This document shows, in pieces, positions 22,270 to 34,744 of a stretch of DNA of 64,000 bases; the stretch's first letter is position 1; the number at the start of each line of letters is the position of its first letter. Source of the DNA: Turnera subulata (taxonomy: Eukaryota; Streptophyta; Magnoliopsida; Malpighiales; Passifloraceae); NCBI GenBank assembly GCA_028386065.3, contig JAKUCV010004501.1:53007-117006 (forward strand), given 5' to 3'. Under the pieces are notes generated by a model. It was not told where the DNA came from. It did no database searches and worked only from the letters and a program-made list of their open reading frames with translations. The position numbers were made by a program, and so were the translations under genes.

Positions 22270-23060
22270 AGCAGGCCTGTTTGTTGTAGCTTTTGGCACG
22301 AGGGCCTTTGAGCTTCGGGGCTCTTATTGGTACAAGGTACCACGGCCTTGCTCCTTATAATTTTTGGGCACGAGGGCCTTTGAGCTTCGGGGCTCTTATT
22401 GGCAGTGGTGAAGCTAGATAGAATTTTTAGAGGGGGCCAATATAACATTCTGTGTGTGATAATAAGGGTTTATGTAAAAAAAAATTAAAATTTATAGAGG
22501 GGCTAATATAACATTTTGTGTTTGATAATAAGGGTTTATATAAAAAAAAAAATTAGAAGGGGCCAAATATACATCACGATAGGACTGATTTGCAAAAATT
22601 AAAAACTTAGGGAGCAATTGATATATTATGATAGGACTTGCATGTAAAAATTAGAAACCCAATGGGGCCATGGCCACCCTTGGCCCCCCTGGGCCACCGC
22701 CACTGCTTATTGGTACAAGGTACCATGGCCATGCTCATTATAATTTTTGGGCACGAGGGCCTTTGAGCTTCGAGGCTCTTATTGGTACAAGGTACCATAG
22801 CCATGCTCATTATAATTTTTGGGCACGAGGGCCTTTGAGCTTCGAGGCTCTTATTGGTACAAGGTATCATGGCCATGCTCATTATAATTTTTGGGCACGA
22901 GGGCCTTTGAGCTTCGGGGCTCTTATTGGTACAAGGTACCATGGCCTTACTCCTTATAATTTTTGGGCACGAGGGCCTTCGAGCTTCGAAGCTCTTATTG
23001 GTACAAGGTACCATGGCCTTGTTCATTATAAATTTTGGGCACGAGGGCCTTTTCCTTAAA
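22270..23060. repeat. 72-bp tandem repeat array in the LARD interior
   Basis: About seven units of 72 bp each contain TTATTGGTACAAGGTACCA and TTTTTGGGCACGAGGGCCTT. Two partial to full units lie left of a hAT-type MITE (22403-22705) and about five lie to its right. The period is divisible by three, so both strands stay open across the array; the resulting 24-residue repeats are a by-product of the period and not evidence of a protein. Confidence 0.85.
22403..22705. mobile_element. hAT-type MITE inside the 72-bp array
   Basis: The 303-bp element has ends CAGTGGTGAAGC and GGCCACCGCCACTG, a CAGTGGYG terminal inverted repeat. It is flanked by an exact 8-bp duplication CTTATTGG (22395-22402 and 22706-22713), as expected for hAT. 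It has no coding capacity. Internally, a GGGGCCAATATAACATT-type segment is repeated imperfectly. Confidence 0.88.
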
Positions 23061-24689
23061 AGGCTATTTGTGTTGTAGAGTCTGTTTGAATTTTGCATTC
23101 TATCCAGATTGTAGTGGCTTTATCGTCTACCTGCGATCTGTTATAATTTTCTTCTCTGAGTAAGCCGGTGGGCCTCGTTTACTTCGGAGAGCTTTAGTTC
23201 CATTTGAGTATGAAATCACCAATTTGTGCTTTAGCATTCATGGGCCTGATCGCTATTTTTGGCTGCATTAGGGCTTTGCGATTTATGGCATCCATGAAGC
23301 CTTATCCATTTTATGGTGTTTCTTGCTCAATATTTACCCTTCGCTCTCCCTTGTTATTGAGCCTCGCATATCTTGCTCTCAAAGAGAACCAGTGTATTTT
23401 GGAGCTGAATGTAGCTTTCTCACCCGGGCGAGTTTGTGAGAGATTCTGTCCCTTAGGTAAGCTTAGGATTTCTCTAAGTCTGAGCTTGCCTATTTTATGC
23501 TTCGTTTTCATTGGAGCATGTTGCGCTCTTTGGAGCCTCGAGCAGTAGCCCCCAGCATGGGCCATTTTATACTTTGTGCCCTATAATGAGTTTCATCGGA
23601 TGTTGGTGCGCTTACAGGAGCCGCTTGGGGTACCTATCAGCCCAATAAAGGCCTTGTGAAGGTTTGGTCACCTTTTGTGAGAGCCTCGTTAGATTTCACT
23701 TCCTTAGTGTGCCTGTTCGGATTTTTGCTTTTGCTAAAGCTTCTTATTTCCTGAGGATCTGTGTAGAGAACCTGTTACTGTCGTTGTAGCGTGCCAGGTT
23801 CTTCATAGGCTTCCTGTTTTTCGAAAGGAAGTCTTTTGTTCTCCTTTGATAGGAACCTGATTTATTTTTCATAATGATTCTCCTCTCCTATATTTTTCTT
23901 GCTTTGCTTAAAGCATGCTTCCTTTGAGGTGTATTTTGAAACCTGCTTTCCTCTTTTCCTCAGCATATAGCTTAGCGAGGGTCTCCAAATCATTTCCCGA
24001 CTTTGTACGAGCTTCTTTATTAACTTTGTTCTTTGAACTTGGTTAATTGGTGCGAACCTCCACCTCTAGGTGTTGATTCGATCATTTGTTTCTTTCAGGG
24101 GTATCCTCGGAATCTTTTCCCGTGCCGACGCTTTTATTGAAAAACCTGTCTCCTGCATAGGAATCTGTTTTAGATATACTCATCTGTATGACTTTTTGAA
24201 CATCTAGCCCCACGGCTGGCATCTTAGTGTCTTTTAAGATGTCCGGCAGCTACTATTTGCCTCCTTAGAATTTGTTGAGGCTTCTTTGAGCTTTCTGTAA
24301 TTGCTTGGAATTCTCCATTGGCATCAATTATCTCTCTTGGAGCTCCACCTACAGTTTATTACATTTGTTGTGGTTTCATGGGGCTTATGTTGCCACCACA
24401 GAAACTCCTTGAGGTTCTGGTGTCATCACATGAACCTCCTTCTTTGTCAGCTTTCTTCACTTTGACTTTCCTGTATTTTTGTGACTTCCTTTAAGGCTTC
24501 AGGAAGTATTCGTTAAGCTTTTAGCTTCTCGACTTTGACACGAGCGTCCATTGCGGGAGCATTTTTTGATAATTGCATCTCCTATAGAGCGTCCTTTGAC
24601 ATCCTACGTCCCCTCTACGGGAACCCCACGAGCAACCGTTGAGGCTTGACACGAACATAAACAATGTTCGTTCAATGGTTCTTTGGACC
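23061..24689. other. LARD interior, middle part
   Basis: No gene or domain is recognisable on either strand. The composition is T-rich with recurring words such as GAGCCTC and GAACCTG, typical of the non-coding interior of this element. Confidence 0.5.
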
Positions 24690-24694
24690 TGTTC

Positions 24695-26204
24695 TGTTAG
24701 TGTAATATGCCCAAAAGCCAATCAATGGATGTTTATTTGTAATCATGTATACACATTAAGGTCATTCCAATAAATATCGTTTATGAGATAAATGCTTGCA
24801 CATATTTATAACCCTAGAATATTTATATATTCTTAAATGTCCCTAGTCGATTATTATTATGGATGGGTTGTAATAATAAATTAAGACTAGCGTATGTTGA
24901 GAATTATATGTGATATGAATTCTACATACGGATACAAGTTAGAGAACTTGTGGACTGGACCGACCCACATAAGAACGCTACATGGAACGTTATATGATTG
25001 TCACTAGCGGTTCTTATATGTATTGTCCTTGGACCTGTGATCATCAAGGTTCCCAATATATGAGTCGTATACTTTGATATTACTCTTAGCTACTTCGTAA
25101 ATGAGTAGACTTAGTGCAATCATTGGGTATATGATAAATGTGTAGTGGGTTTTGTATGATCCAGAGGGGATTCATCCAACCCATATAACGGGTATATTAT
25201 TGGTTGGTTTCTTGATAGAGTTGAACTGTAAATGCACGGTCGTGCTCGGATTATGATATGGTGATATCATTAGTATCCGTTTTACACAGTTAGCTCGAGG
25301 ATCAAGAAACCGAGATTAAACATATGCGAGATTGACATATTCCATGTCTCATGTTTAATCTTGATAATGGGACGAAGGGACGATGACATGCTTACGAGGC
25401 ATATTGAATCAGTACTGATCTTGTCGTTCGGGTAGCAATGATGTGTTGCTAGACGCTGCTCTTTGCTTATAATTGTAAATGAGTTTAAAATTATTTCCGG
25501 ATGTTACAAGTGCCTATAGGGTCACACACTTAGAATCGTTGATTCGAGCAGGTGGTTGAACCGTGGTTGGACCATCGTTCGACCAGGTGTGGTTGGACCA
25601 TGGTTGGACCGTGGTCGTTTTGGGCTGGTTTGATTCACTGATTTTCAGAATTAATTAGCCAAACCTGATGGCATGTGATGTGTAATCCCATTAGTGCATA
25701 GTGGATACATGATTAGACTAGATAGTGGTGGAATCTTAATCATGTTGGATGGACCATTATGTTGGCCATTCTTGTCTCTAATAATCTATACATTTATTGG
25801 AGTGAGTAATCAGATTACTCAACACCTTGATCCTGTTTTTCAGAGCATCAAGAACACACACTCACCCCTTCATTCTTTGAGAAAGAAAGAAGAACACAAA
25901 ACACCACACAACTCCCGGAAATCCGCAGCTAGCACTGCTATTCGGGAAAGCTCGGGTTGGAGATCGTGAGACGGTTTCCGGCTAGTCATCCATGGTTCGT
26001 GTGGATACCGTAGAGGGGCAGGATTTCTGTCCGGCTCTTGCTGATTGGTCCCTACAGTTGGGTGAAAGACCTCAACCGATTCAGGTACGTAAAAATTGTT
26101 ATTCGGTTTAGCTACCCTTCACTTGGATCCTCCATGTGTCTCCGGTTTTTCCGCTGCGTATGTTATTGCATTTTATTGTCAATTTGCATGCCCGGATACT
26201 TACA
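24695..26204 (+). mobile_element. Solo Angela LTR nested in the LARD
   Basis: This 1510-bp copy of the Angela LTR found at 3106-4647 lies in the opposite orientation. It starts TGTTAGTGTAATATGCCC and ends CCCGGATACTTACA. An exact 5-bp duplication TGTTC flanks it (24690-24694 and 26205-26209). No internal Angela sequence remains, so the element was reduced by LTR-LTR recombination after it entered the LARD. Confidence 0.93.
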
Positions 26205-26209
26205 TGTTC

Positions 26210-29200
26210 ATCTTGGAATCCAGAACCTGAATCCTGAAACCTAAAATTCATTTTACACTTAGACATGCGAATATACTTCGCTTGCGCCATTTTTCGTCTA
26301 TTTGGGCTATACACTAGCGGTATTTGTTTTTGTTTCGAGCATCCTAAGTCATATGACTCCTCCATAGGAGATTTTACGATCTGTTCACCTTTATGGCGCT
26401 AGAAGGAGGGCTCCTTCCTTATAACTTTGTACAGCTACTTGGCCACTTGTTATGCACCTATTCCAATAGTTTTGTTGAGCATTTTTCCTTTAGGAGCTTC
26501 TGGACCTTCACTAGATTTTCTTTTAGGTTCGAGCTTCTATTTTTCATTTCATCTTTATAAGCGCTTCGTTAAGGACCTATCATCTTGGCAGCATCTATTA
26601 CTGAGTGTCTTTACCTTCTCGGAAGCTTTAGGATCTGTTCATTTCTCGTGCGTTACAACCTTAACGATGGCATGAGGATGATTTTGCTCATGGGCCTGAA
26701 GTTTGACAAATTTGACAACTTCTTTCGGGTTGTAACTACAACACCTATTCTTTCTTTAAGCTTGAGGGATCCCTACAAGGACTTCTATGAGGGTGTTTTC
26801 TATGGGCCTAATGACTGAAACTTTGGATCTACCCAGGTACCTCACACGCATTCCCATATGGTAGGTCGGGCCACCAAAAGTTGGATCGCAATCATTATCG
26901 GCCTTTTGTTGCAGAACCTGCTACTCCGATAGGACCTGTTGGGTCATTGAAGAATTGTGGGCTACTGGATTCATTCCACTAGCCTCTCTTCAAGTTCATC
27001 AAGTATAAATTGTTGTGAAAAAAGCTTCGAAGGGCCTGAATTGTAATTGTCCCGTGCTTCTCGAGATGCACGATCCCTCCTTTGGAGTTCTCCAGAAGCT
27101 ATTCTGTCCAGTAGGTCCTCACATTTAGACATGGATATTCGATATGGACCTGCTCCTAGGCCTCTTGTTGAGACCTGTCCTCCCTCCCAATGGTATTATT
27201 GGAGGACCTGCGTACTAAGATCTCCATGGAAGTTTCTTAGCTTTAGGCCCTGTTTTGCCTTTTGATGTATGCATTTTGGTGACAAATGATTATGTTGAGA
27301 ATCTTTCAGTATCCACTTTGAGTACCCATCGGTTTCTCATCGGTATCCTCGTTGAACCTAAGTTGTCTTTTCTTTATGGGCCTTTTAAAAAAAATTCCTA
27401 GACCTAATTTCTTATATTTTTCATCGGGGAAGATACCTCGTGAGTATTCCCCTGCCCGAAATAAAATTACATCAAAAGGCATATTTATAAATATTGTGCC
27501 AAGGCTAATTTCTACTAGTTTTGCATGATAATTATACACATCATAGTTTGCCGAATAGACCACGAAATACTCATGCAATATAACGATATGGATTATAATA
27601 TCATATTCTAAGATTTTCAAGCGCACATTACAATAACATATAAAATAGAAGATAAGTTATTTAGATATTTTTTACGGTATTTTCGGTGATCAAATTAGCA
27701 CCGTCCGCAAATATAGATGCGACATATGAAATTAAATACGCAAACTAGTGTGTGAAATAAATGAACATAATAATGTCAGCGTTACAATTTAACCACAATT
27801 AACACATAATATTATTATATTATGCGTATGCAGTGTAAACATTAAAAGAACCTGAATTGTAGATCCTAGAAGGGATAGGGTTCTGTCTATTCTTTACAGG
27901 GCTTGTTGATCCAACACGACCTAGTGTCGGACCGTTGGTGATGGTGAGGTATTGCCAAAGGTGTGTAGGACCCATCGAGTCCTGTTCCTTCTTAGCGAGA
28001 GTTTTACGAGCACCTGCTCCTCGCTCCCTTTTGTTTTAATGTCGCGAACCTGTCCAAAGCTTTAAGAGTATATGATTTCTATTTTATGTATTTAATAATT
28101 ATATTCTTTCACAAGAAATCCGGAAATATTGGTCCTCACGCGTGGGCTTCCTGGTCTAAGTTCGAACAACAGTATATGTTCTTCTTTGATGTGTTAAAAG
28201 GTCGTAGCAAAAATTTCAAGAGGACCTGTTATACTTTATTGAAGACTTTGTAGGTCCTGCTTTTGAGTCTATACTTTCAAAGCATCTCCAAGAATCACAT
28301 ATAAGTTCTGCATTTTTCACTCCTCCCCTAGGATCTTTTAAATTTTATTAAAACCTGATAACCTGTTTCCACGAATTAAAAGAATATATATTGTATAAAT
28401 TTTGGGGAATTTGGCATAGGTCCGCTCTACGCATTCGGACCTCTTGAGAATCATGCCCATTAAGCTGCCCAAGGTGCTGTCCACAGGTCCTCCAGTCCAT
28501 TTCCCCCTCTTTTTTTTTTTTCTTCTCTTTTATTCCCGCATGCTCTTCTTCTTTTTCCTTTTTTATTTTCTCCTTCCTTTCTTTTCTCTTCACCTGCGTC
28601 TCCGGCACCCCTCCCGCGACCTGTGGTAGCAGGTCAAGGAAGAGTCTCGCGGCTCCTTGCACAGGCAGTGGCGGCTCGCCTCGAAGTCTGCTCCTCCTCC
28701 ATTCCACCTATCTCCGGCGAGGCGCGGCGAGTAGTAGCGAGGATCTTTCGCCTAGCAGCACCGATTCACCTCTCTCCGGTGTGGCTTGCTGTCGACCGAG
28801 AAGAGTGCAGCGGCTTTGGCCTTGGCGGCGGCGCGTATGGGAGGGCGTCGACAGATCTAGACGGATTCCTCTTCCTTTCCTTGCGTCCCACCTATCTCCG
28901 GCAAGGCATGGCGGTGATGGCGGTGTTGGTCCTTGCAGGGACAGCGACGGCTCATCCCCGAGCTCTGCTCCTCTGCTCCACCTGTCTTTGGCGTAGTGCG
29001 ACGGCGACAACGGCTACGGCAATGGTGCGTTCAAGTGCGGCTTCTCGGAAGTCCTCCCATGCTCCCTTTGCCTCCGTTTTGCAAGGACACCGGCTTGGCG
29101 ATTCACGACGGCGACGTCCCTAGGAGCAATAGCTTTTGCAGGACTCAGCAGATCGGGACGGATTCGCCTTGGTCCTGACCGGATCCGGACAGATCCGGCT

Positions 29201-29429
29201 CTTCTCTTCCAAGATCTACCTGTAAATTTCATTTATTATTTTTCTTTGTTGCTTGATTTGTTGAGTCTCGTCGGATCTGTTCGTCGTTGTATATCATTGT
29301 TCCTCGGACGAGCTCAGTTTCACTGTTGTTGATGCACAAAACTTTTGAATTTGTTGGATTGTTTGCGGTTGTTGTTTGATTGAAGGGGATGAACGGATTG
29401 GACGGTGGTGCACCGTGAATCGATCATCG
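26210..29429. other. LARD interior, right part
   Basis: No recognisable domain. An AT-rich stretch (27300-27850) is followed by a GC-rich segment (about 28590-29230) with CTCCGGCG- and GGCGACG-like words and open frames on both strands. The GC-rich part, which lies in the 5' leader of the minus-strand transcript, could be acquired host DNA. I cannot identify a source. Confidence 0.45.
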
Positions 29430-29447
29430 TCCCCAGTGGAGTCGCCA
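29430..29447 (-). other. Primer-binding site of the LARD-like element
   Basis: On the minus strand TGGCGACTCCACTGGGGA begins two bases after the LTR end. It starts with TGG, as primer sites complementary to a tRNA CCA end do, but it is not the initiator-Met type used by the other elements here. An Arg-type tRNA primer is my tentative guess. Confidence 0.65.
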
Positions 29448-29449
29448 CT

Positions 29450-29705
29450 TATGTAAATCGAAAATAGGGGGTGTGCATTTCCATTGAATGATTGGTTGAA
29501 TTATCGAGAAAAGAGGGGCGTGAACAGTACCCCGGGTCTAGCTATCTAGGTTACATAGAGCGGGTGCCTTGTAGACGGGCTTCTTGGACAAATTAGGCTT
29601 GATGGGCTCGGACTCGATCTTCGGGCCTGGGCTCGTTGGGCTTTGACTCGGTCTTCGGCCCCAGGCTCCCCTGGTAGTGGACTGGCGGGTAGAGTAAATA
29701 TATCA
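29450..29705 (-). mobile_element. 5' LTR of the LARD-like element
   Basis: This is the partner of the LTR at 19915-20192. It is 256 bp, starts TGATATATTTACTC on the minus strand and ends CGATTTACATA, where one base of the expected CATCA is lost. The adjacent primer-binding site makes it the 5' LTR on the minus strand. Confidence 0.88.
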
Positions 29706-29806
29706 GCACTGGTTGTGGCAGACGCCACAGGCGCCACAGTCTCTCGAGACATTATGATTTAGTTCAATACAAGCATTTTTCAAAAAAAAAAAAAAGGATA
29801 AGGATG

Positions 29807-31089
29807 GTGCCATTACGTACTTGACAACATTTATGACATTTGTGGCATGTTTAGTTTGATGTAATTAAATGTGATGGAAGGGCATCAATGGCTAAGATGA
29901 GTGGCTCAATTTAGCATTTGATTCCCTTCCTCATATTTTTTTTTTTGCTCAATTTAGCATTGATTCCCTTCATCACATTTGATTACATTTTAGTTGGTGA
30001 TTTCTTTCTATCAAAGTTGATTACATCCATCATTCTTAAAATAAAAGTTGATTGCATCCAATCAAATATAGAGTCCCATCAATCCAGCTTCAAATGCTAT
30101 CATTTCTATAACAAGGAGATTATGTTGCCATATCTAAACATTAAAATATACAGAGTTGGTTTATAATTTTCTTTAATAGTTGGAAACAATTTAATACTCT
30201 GAAACCATATATTTAAGAATTATCATCTAGTTGAAGGAAATAGATTACACAATATTTAGAATTCACCATCTATTGAATATTTTTTATATTTTGAGAGGTT
30301 CATCGTCTTTTTTTTTAATTCCGGCTTCATCTTTCTTCTTCCAAAAGTGAGTAACTCTTATGAATTAATTTTCGAAATCATACATCGGATATGGATTTGA
30401 GTTAAACCTCTCTTCTTAATCTATCGATGAATTTTCAAGGTACCAGGTTTGAATTTTTCTCTCAAGTTTGGTATATTCATGATTATTGCTCATAGGTAGA
30501 TTTAGTAGCGGTGGCTTATGGGGGCCATAAGGAGGTCAAGGGTGGTCATGATTTGAATCCTCCTTATAAGATGTCAGCAATATCTCTAAAAGGATAATCA
30601 AACATATCATAATTTTTATTTGAAATAATTTTGGTAATACTTGTCCCAATTTTATGTCATGCATGCATTATGCATTTTCATTGTTAGCATTTACTCTTCA
30701 TAATGGTCCTTTATTGATGTTTTGGCAAATGAATCTCGTTCATATTATGGTATGTGTTTTAGCATTGAAATTGATAAGAAAATCTTTTGAGTTTGCTGAA
30801 ATTGTTAAACATATTCAAAAGCTTTAGAAACGGTTTGGCATCATTGATGACAATTCTGACACATTTCTAAGCCTAAAAGAAGAAACTATCATTTGATGTT
30901 ATGTGCTTAATTTTCTATTAAGCATGTTATTAAGTTTTATGGTTTGCTTATGATTATATGTGCTTGTTTGGGATAACAAAAGAACATTTAGTGAGCATAT
31001 GACTTTTGCTTTTGGTAGTCAATGCACTTGCTTTGGTCATGATGATTTCCTTCATAAAAGCTCATAAATATATTTTATCTTTGATTATG
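29807..31089. other. Intergenic AT-rich stretch
   Basis: Apart from a foldback at 29859-29988 I see no gene, RNA or named element. Part of it (30700-31089) may be further decayed SIRE pol sequence, but no motif is clear. Confidence 0.45.
29859..29988. repeat. Small foldback repeat
   Basis: ATGTAATTAAATGTGATGG (from 29859) is repeated in inverted form as CATCACATTTGATTACAT (ending 29988) with few mismatches. GCTCAATTTAGCATT occurs twice as a direct repeat between the arms. It could be a small MITE; target duplications are not evident. Confidence 0.5.
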
Positions 31090-32030
31090 TCATACTACTT
31101 GATGCTACTAATGAGTTGTTGTGTAAGGAATTTGAAAGCATAAGAGTAGTAAATTCGAGATGTGCTGAATGGAACAATTGAACTTCGTCCTCGGATTCCA
31201 TGTAAAGAAACTTGATCTTCATCAACTAAGTTATGCATACAGAAGGCTTCTCAAACGATCTGGCACTGATGAAAACAAAATTAGTCTACTCTCAATAAGC
31301 ACAACAACAAAGTTAGTCAAAGACTAAAATGAAAAAGAGATGGACATAAAGCTACAACACTATGATTAATAGTGCCCTATATCTCTCTACTACTAGATCC
31401 AATATCATGATCAGTACTTTTATTTGTCTATGCTTCAATCATGTCTTAAGGTATCTAATCCAAGAGTCATCAAATGATCTTTTTAAGGGCTCAAAAGTTA
31501 TTTCTTTAAATTAGATCACAGTACCCCAAAGTCATTTTCTTTGAAACTATTTAATTATTCTTATGACGACTTTGTTGGATATATATTAGACTAAAAAGAA
31601 TAAGTGGTTCTTGTTAGTGCATTGCATAATCATCTCTATCTCGGTTTAGCAAAAAGTACAATTTAGCGTCTGTGAAGCCGAATTTGTTATTACTGGTGTT
31701 ATGACAAGCACAAGTTGGTTAGATGAAATATATGTTATATCCTAGATTATAAGTGCATCCTCAGTCTATTTGATAGCTCAAGTGTGTTTAACTCTCTAAA
31801 AGATTCAGTCTGACATTCATGTACTAAACACATTGAAGAGATATAAAATTTCATCAAGAATCATATGCTTAAGAAGGATATAACACTTGTTCTTGTCAAA
31901 AGTGCGAATTAACTTGCAGATATTTTCGCCAAGTGACTGAAGGAAGATCAGTCCACCAGGATTCATGTGGAGATTGGAATGTGCACTCCATATTGGAATA
32001 TTTACAATCCTTCTTTGGTGATCTCTCTCA
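31090..32030 (+). pseudogene. Decayed SIRE-type copia RT/RNase H
   Basis: Broken frames match the end of SIRE-type pol. LLDATNELLCKEFE (about 31098-31140) fits the RT region after the catalytic site. A DDFVGY-like piece (about 31568), CEAEFVITG (about 31670) and ADIF (about 31919) followed by a GRSVHQD-like piece fit RNase H and the C-terminus. Stops and frameshifts are frequent. Gag, protease and integrase are missing upstream. Confidence 0.65.
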
Positions 32031-34744
32031 ACTTTAATCTCTTTACATGTGAGCATGCATATTTATCACTTAGTTCATGAACATTCAATTGCACACTTGC
32101 ACTTAACATTTGAGCAATAATGAAATTACGATGGAGATCAAAAATGGATTGGTGAAATTGGTGACTTATGAAGAAATTAGAGAGCAAGCTGTTTTGGAGT
32201 AGGAGATGCCAAAAATTCAAAAGGCAGATGTTGAAAAAGGAAGCATCAATTTTTGTGCAGAAATTCTAAGGAAAGAGAGGGCCTATTTTTAGATCTATAG
32301 TCAAAAACCCTGCACAAGCCAAAACTGCTAGATTCTTGCAGTATGCCTGCTAATTTTCAAAAGGTAACAGTTGGAAGAATACTTTTCAAAAAGTGAGAGA
32401 TGGGGTTGTTAAGATGACCTCAAATAACCGTTGGGTAATCAATTTCCTTCATATTCACTTAACCATCTATCCGTTACTTTGCAAAAGTAACCATTGGGTG
32501 ACAGAGAAAATTTGCATAGAGAATCTCAAGTGACCGTTGGGCAATTACAAAGTCTCATTCATATCCACTTACCCCAACTATGTTTCCTATACTCTCTCTC
32601 TCATATCCTACCTTTATCCTTTGCATAAACGGAGTGAGATGAAACCTAACCATGGTGGAAATAATTCTTGTCTCTCTTTCCTTCCACAAATTCGAAAACC
32701 AATCTCAATTTAAGCCAATCTGATCTAAACACAAAAATCCTTATCTATCTCCACCCAAAGTACAAAATGGAACATGAAGCACACTTGAAGTAAGAGTTGA
32801 AGACTTTGAAGTCTATCAATTCTCAAATTATGTAGTGTTCCTACTGGAGAAGACTTTAAGGTGTTCAAATAGAAGGATTGAGATGATGTTTCAGTCAATA
32901 ATCATATTCCTAGCTCGAGTAAGTCAAAGGCCCCGCAAGGAGAATCAAGTCAAGCAGAAAATTTCAAGTGGTTTCTGAAGTCTAACATCCCAAGACCATT
33001 CAAGAGAAAAACTTGTTGAAGCATCACCAAGTCTTGGAGAGAAAATTAGAGAAGAAGAAGAAAAGACCAAGTCCTCATCCGTAAGAACAAGCTCAAAGGA
33101 AAACACTCAAAGAAAACCAAGTCAATATGAGACTGAATCTACTCTGGAAGTGCTACTATTAAAGACAATTCAGAATAAAAAATTTTCTGTTGAAGCACCA
33201 CCAGATCTTGAAAAAAATAATTGTTGAAGAGCCTGAAAAGGCTACTTGGCTGCAGATCTGGAGAAGTTCGAAAGTACTTTTGGCTTCTACGATGCCAAAA
33301 CGAAAAATAAAGAGAAGCACAAGACTAAAGAGGAGGACTTCTTACCAAAGCTTCTCAAAGAAAGGGAAAGAGAAAGTTGTTAGAATTTCAGACTCTGAAG
33401 TATGAGAAAATCTTCCAGTATTGAGCAAGAAGAGTCCAAGTCTAGAGAAGAAGCTTCTTTAGTTCCCATCATAAGAAGTAGACGTTTGTTAAATCTAGAA
33501 AAGGGATGAAGAAGAGCAAGCTTGTTGAAGATGCCTATCCATCTAACTTGGAGTTCCAAGAGTCAACAAAAGAGCAAGATTTGGGACTCATACGCCACTT
33601 CCTAAAAAGGCCTGATCTTAACTTGATTGAGTAACTTCATACCAATATGGTCTTAGAAGCATGATGATGATGATGAAAGAATCATCGGAATGAAGGAGGA
33701 CTTGATGGTTTCCAATAGAAAACTTGAAGGGGTGATGCAAATGCAAAAAGAGCATGGACATATTGTTGGCTAAGGTCAGAGATTCTTCTTACTATCATCT
33801 ACCACCTGCTGCCACTCCACAAGAAGAAGAATCTATTGCCCATTAAATCGGGTTTGACTCCTTCTCATCTATTGCTCTTTAGATTCATGCATTTCCAGAT
33901 CATGACATAATTTTAATTGCTTGTTTGGATTTTACAATATTTTTGTGTGCATATTATGTTGATTGTTGTTTTTTTTTTTTAGTACTATGCTACATATTTT
34001 ACTATTTATGGTAATATCATGTGCGAATTGATTTATTCATGCAAAATATGAAAGATACTATTGATGAGCATTTGAGCTCTTAGTTGATGTTTTCAACCAT
34101 TATTGTTGAGTCACTATTCCTGCATCATATTATCATGATCTGTTACTTGCATTATTGTCGCTGTTTAAATATCTGTATCTTCTTGTTGATTGATACTTTG
34201 AGTTGATATTTGGCATGATTGATGCCCAAACGTGAGTTTTTCCACTTGGATGAGTTATTAACACCTTTATGCAGGAACTTTGACCTCTTTTAGCTCGCTT
34301 CAAATTTATCTTATACAGAGAAGATCAATTTTTTTTTGCTCTAGATTTTATAACTCTGAAGATGTTTATCTTGCTAGTCGCTCTAGGTGTTAGTGCATTT
34401 TTTTCTGCAGGTCTATGGTTATCCCTTTGTGTTGTGATTTGGCCTGAGACATGCCAAAAAGGGATACAATCAGACTAACGTTGTTTGTTGACGTTTCTAT
34501 TGACCATACTTTATTACCATGTTTTGTTGTTGATTTTTTTGCTAGAATATAGTATCTTGATCTATTTTGGCTTATCTCAGTACTTCACACTTGGTCATAT
34601 TAGCTTTTTGAGATGCCAAAAGGGAGAGAAATAGTGTTGCATGATTGCAAAAATGTTTTAGATAGGGGGAGCATTTGTGCAAAACTGATTTCAAAAGTTA
34701 TTGTCTTTTCACACAAAGTTTGTCATCATCAAAAAGGGGGAGAT
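32031..34744 (+). other. Post-pol region of the SIRE-type element, with polypurine tract
   Basis: SIRE-type elements carry a long region between pol and the 3' LTR, sometimes with an envelope-like frame. Here it is AG-rich with short Lys/Glu/Ser-coding stretches (32760-33850) but no intact frame. Four variants of a RTRACCGTTGGG word lie at 32360-32540. The tract TCATCATCAAAAAGGGGGAG (34723-34742) is the characteristic polypurine tract directly before the LTR. Confidence 0.6.

Larger units (their letters stand above)
19915..29705 (-). mobile_element. LTR retrotransposon derivative without pol (LARD-like)
   Basis: Two similar LTRs (19915-20192 and 29450-29705) are flanked by a 5-bp duplication GCACT (19910-19914 and 29706-29710). 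The primer-binding site beside the right LTR and the hairpin/purine tract beside the left LTR show that it is transcribed on the minus strand. After removing a nested MITE and a nested solo LTR the interior is about 7.4 kb. I recognise no gag, protease, RT, RNase H or integrase motif on either strand. Size and lack of pol fit a large retrotransposon derivative that would depend on another element's enzymes. Confidence 0.88.
13915..29793 (+). mobile_element. L1-type LINE, near full length, split by an LTR element
   Basis: A 13-bp duplication AAGGATAAGGATG stands before 13915 (13902-13914) and directly after an A tail (29794-29806; A run 29782-29795). This is the signature of target-primed reverse transcription. 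Without the LTR insertion (19915-29705 plus its 5-bp duplication) the LINE is about 6.1 kb, the usual full length for plant L1 elements. Its two ORFs lie in order: ORF1 with DUF4283, then ORF2 with endonuclease, RT, zf-RVT and RNase H. Both are broken by stops and frameshifts. Confidence 0.92.

Noticed and set aside
22607..23098. Long repetitive frames on both strands
   Set aside because: They are produced by a 72-bp tandem repeat whose period is divisible by three; no start context or domain supports a protein.
28440..29232. Several overlapping frames on both strands in a GC-rich segment of the LARD interior
   Set aside because: No domain, no consistent codon pattern, and frames overlap on both strands. 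I list the segment only as possible acquired DNA.
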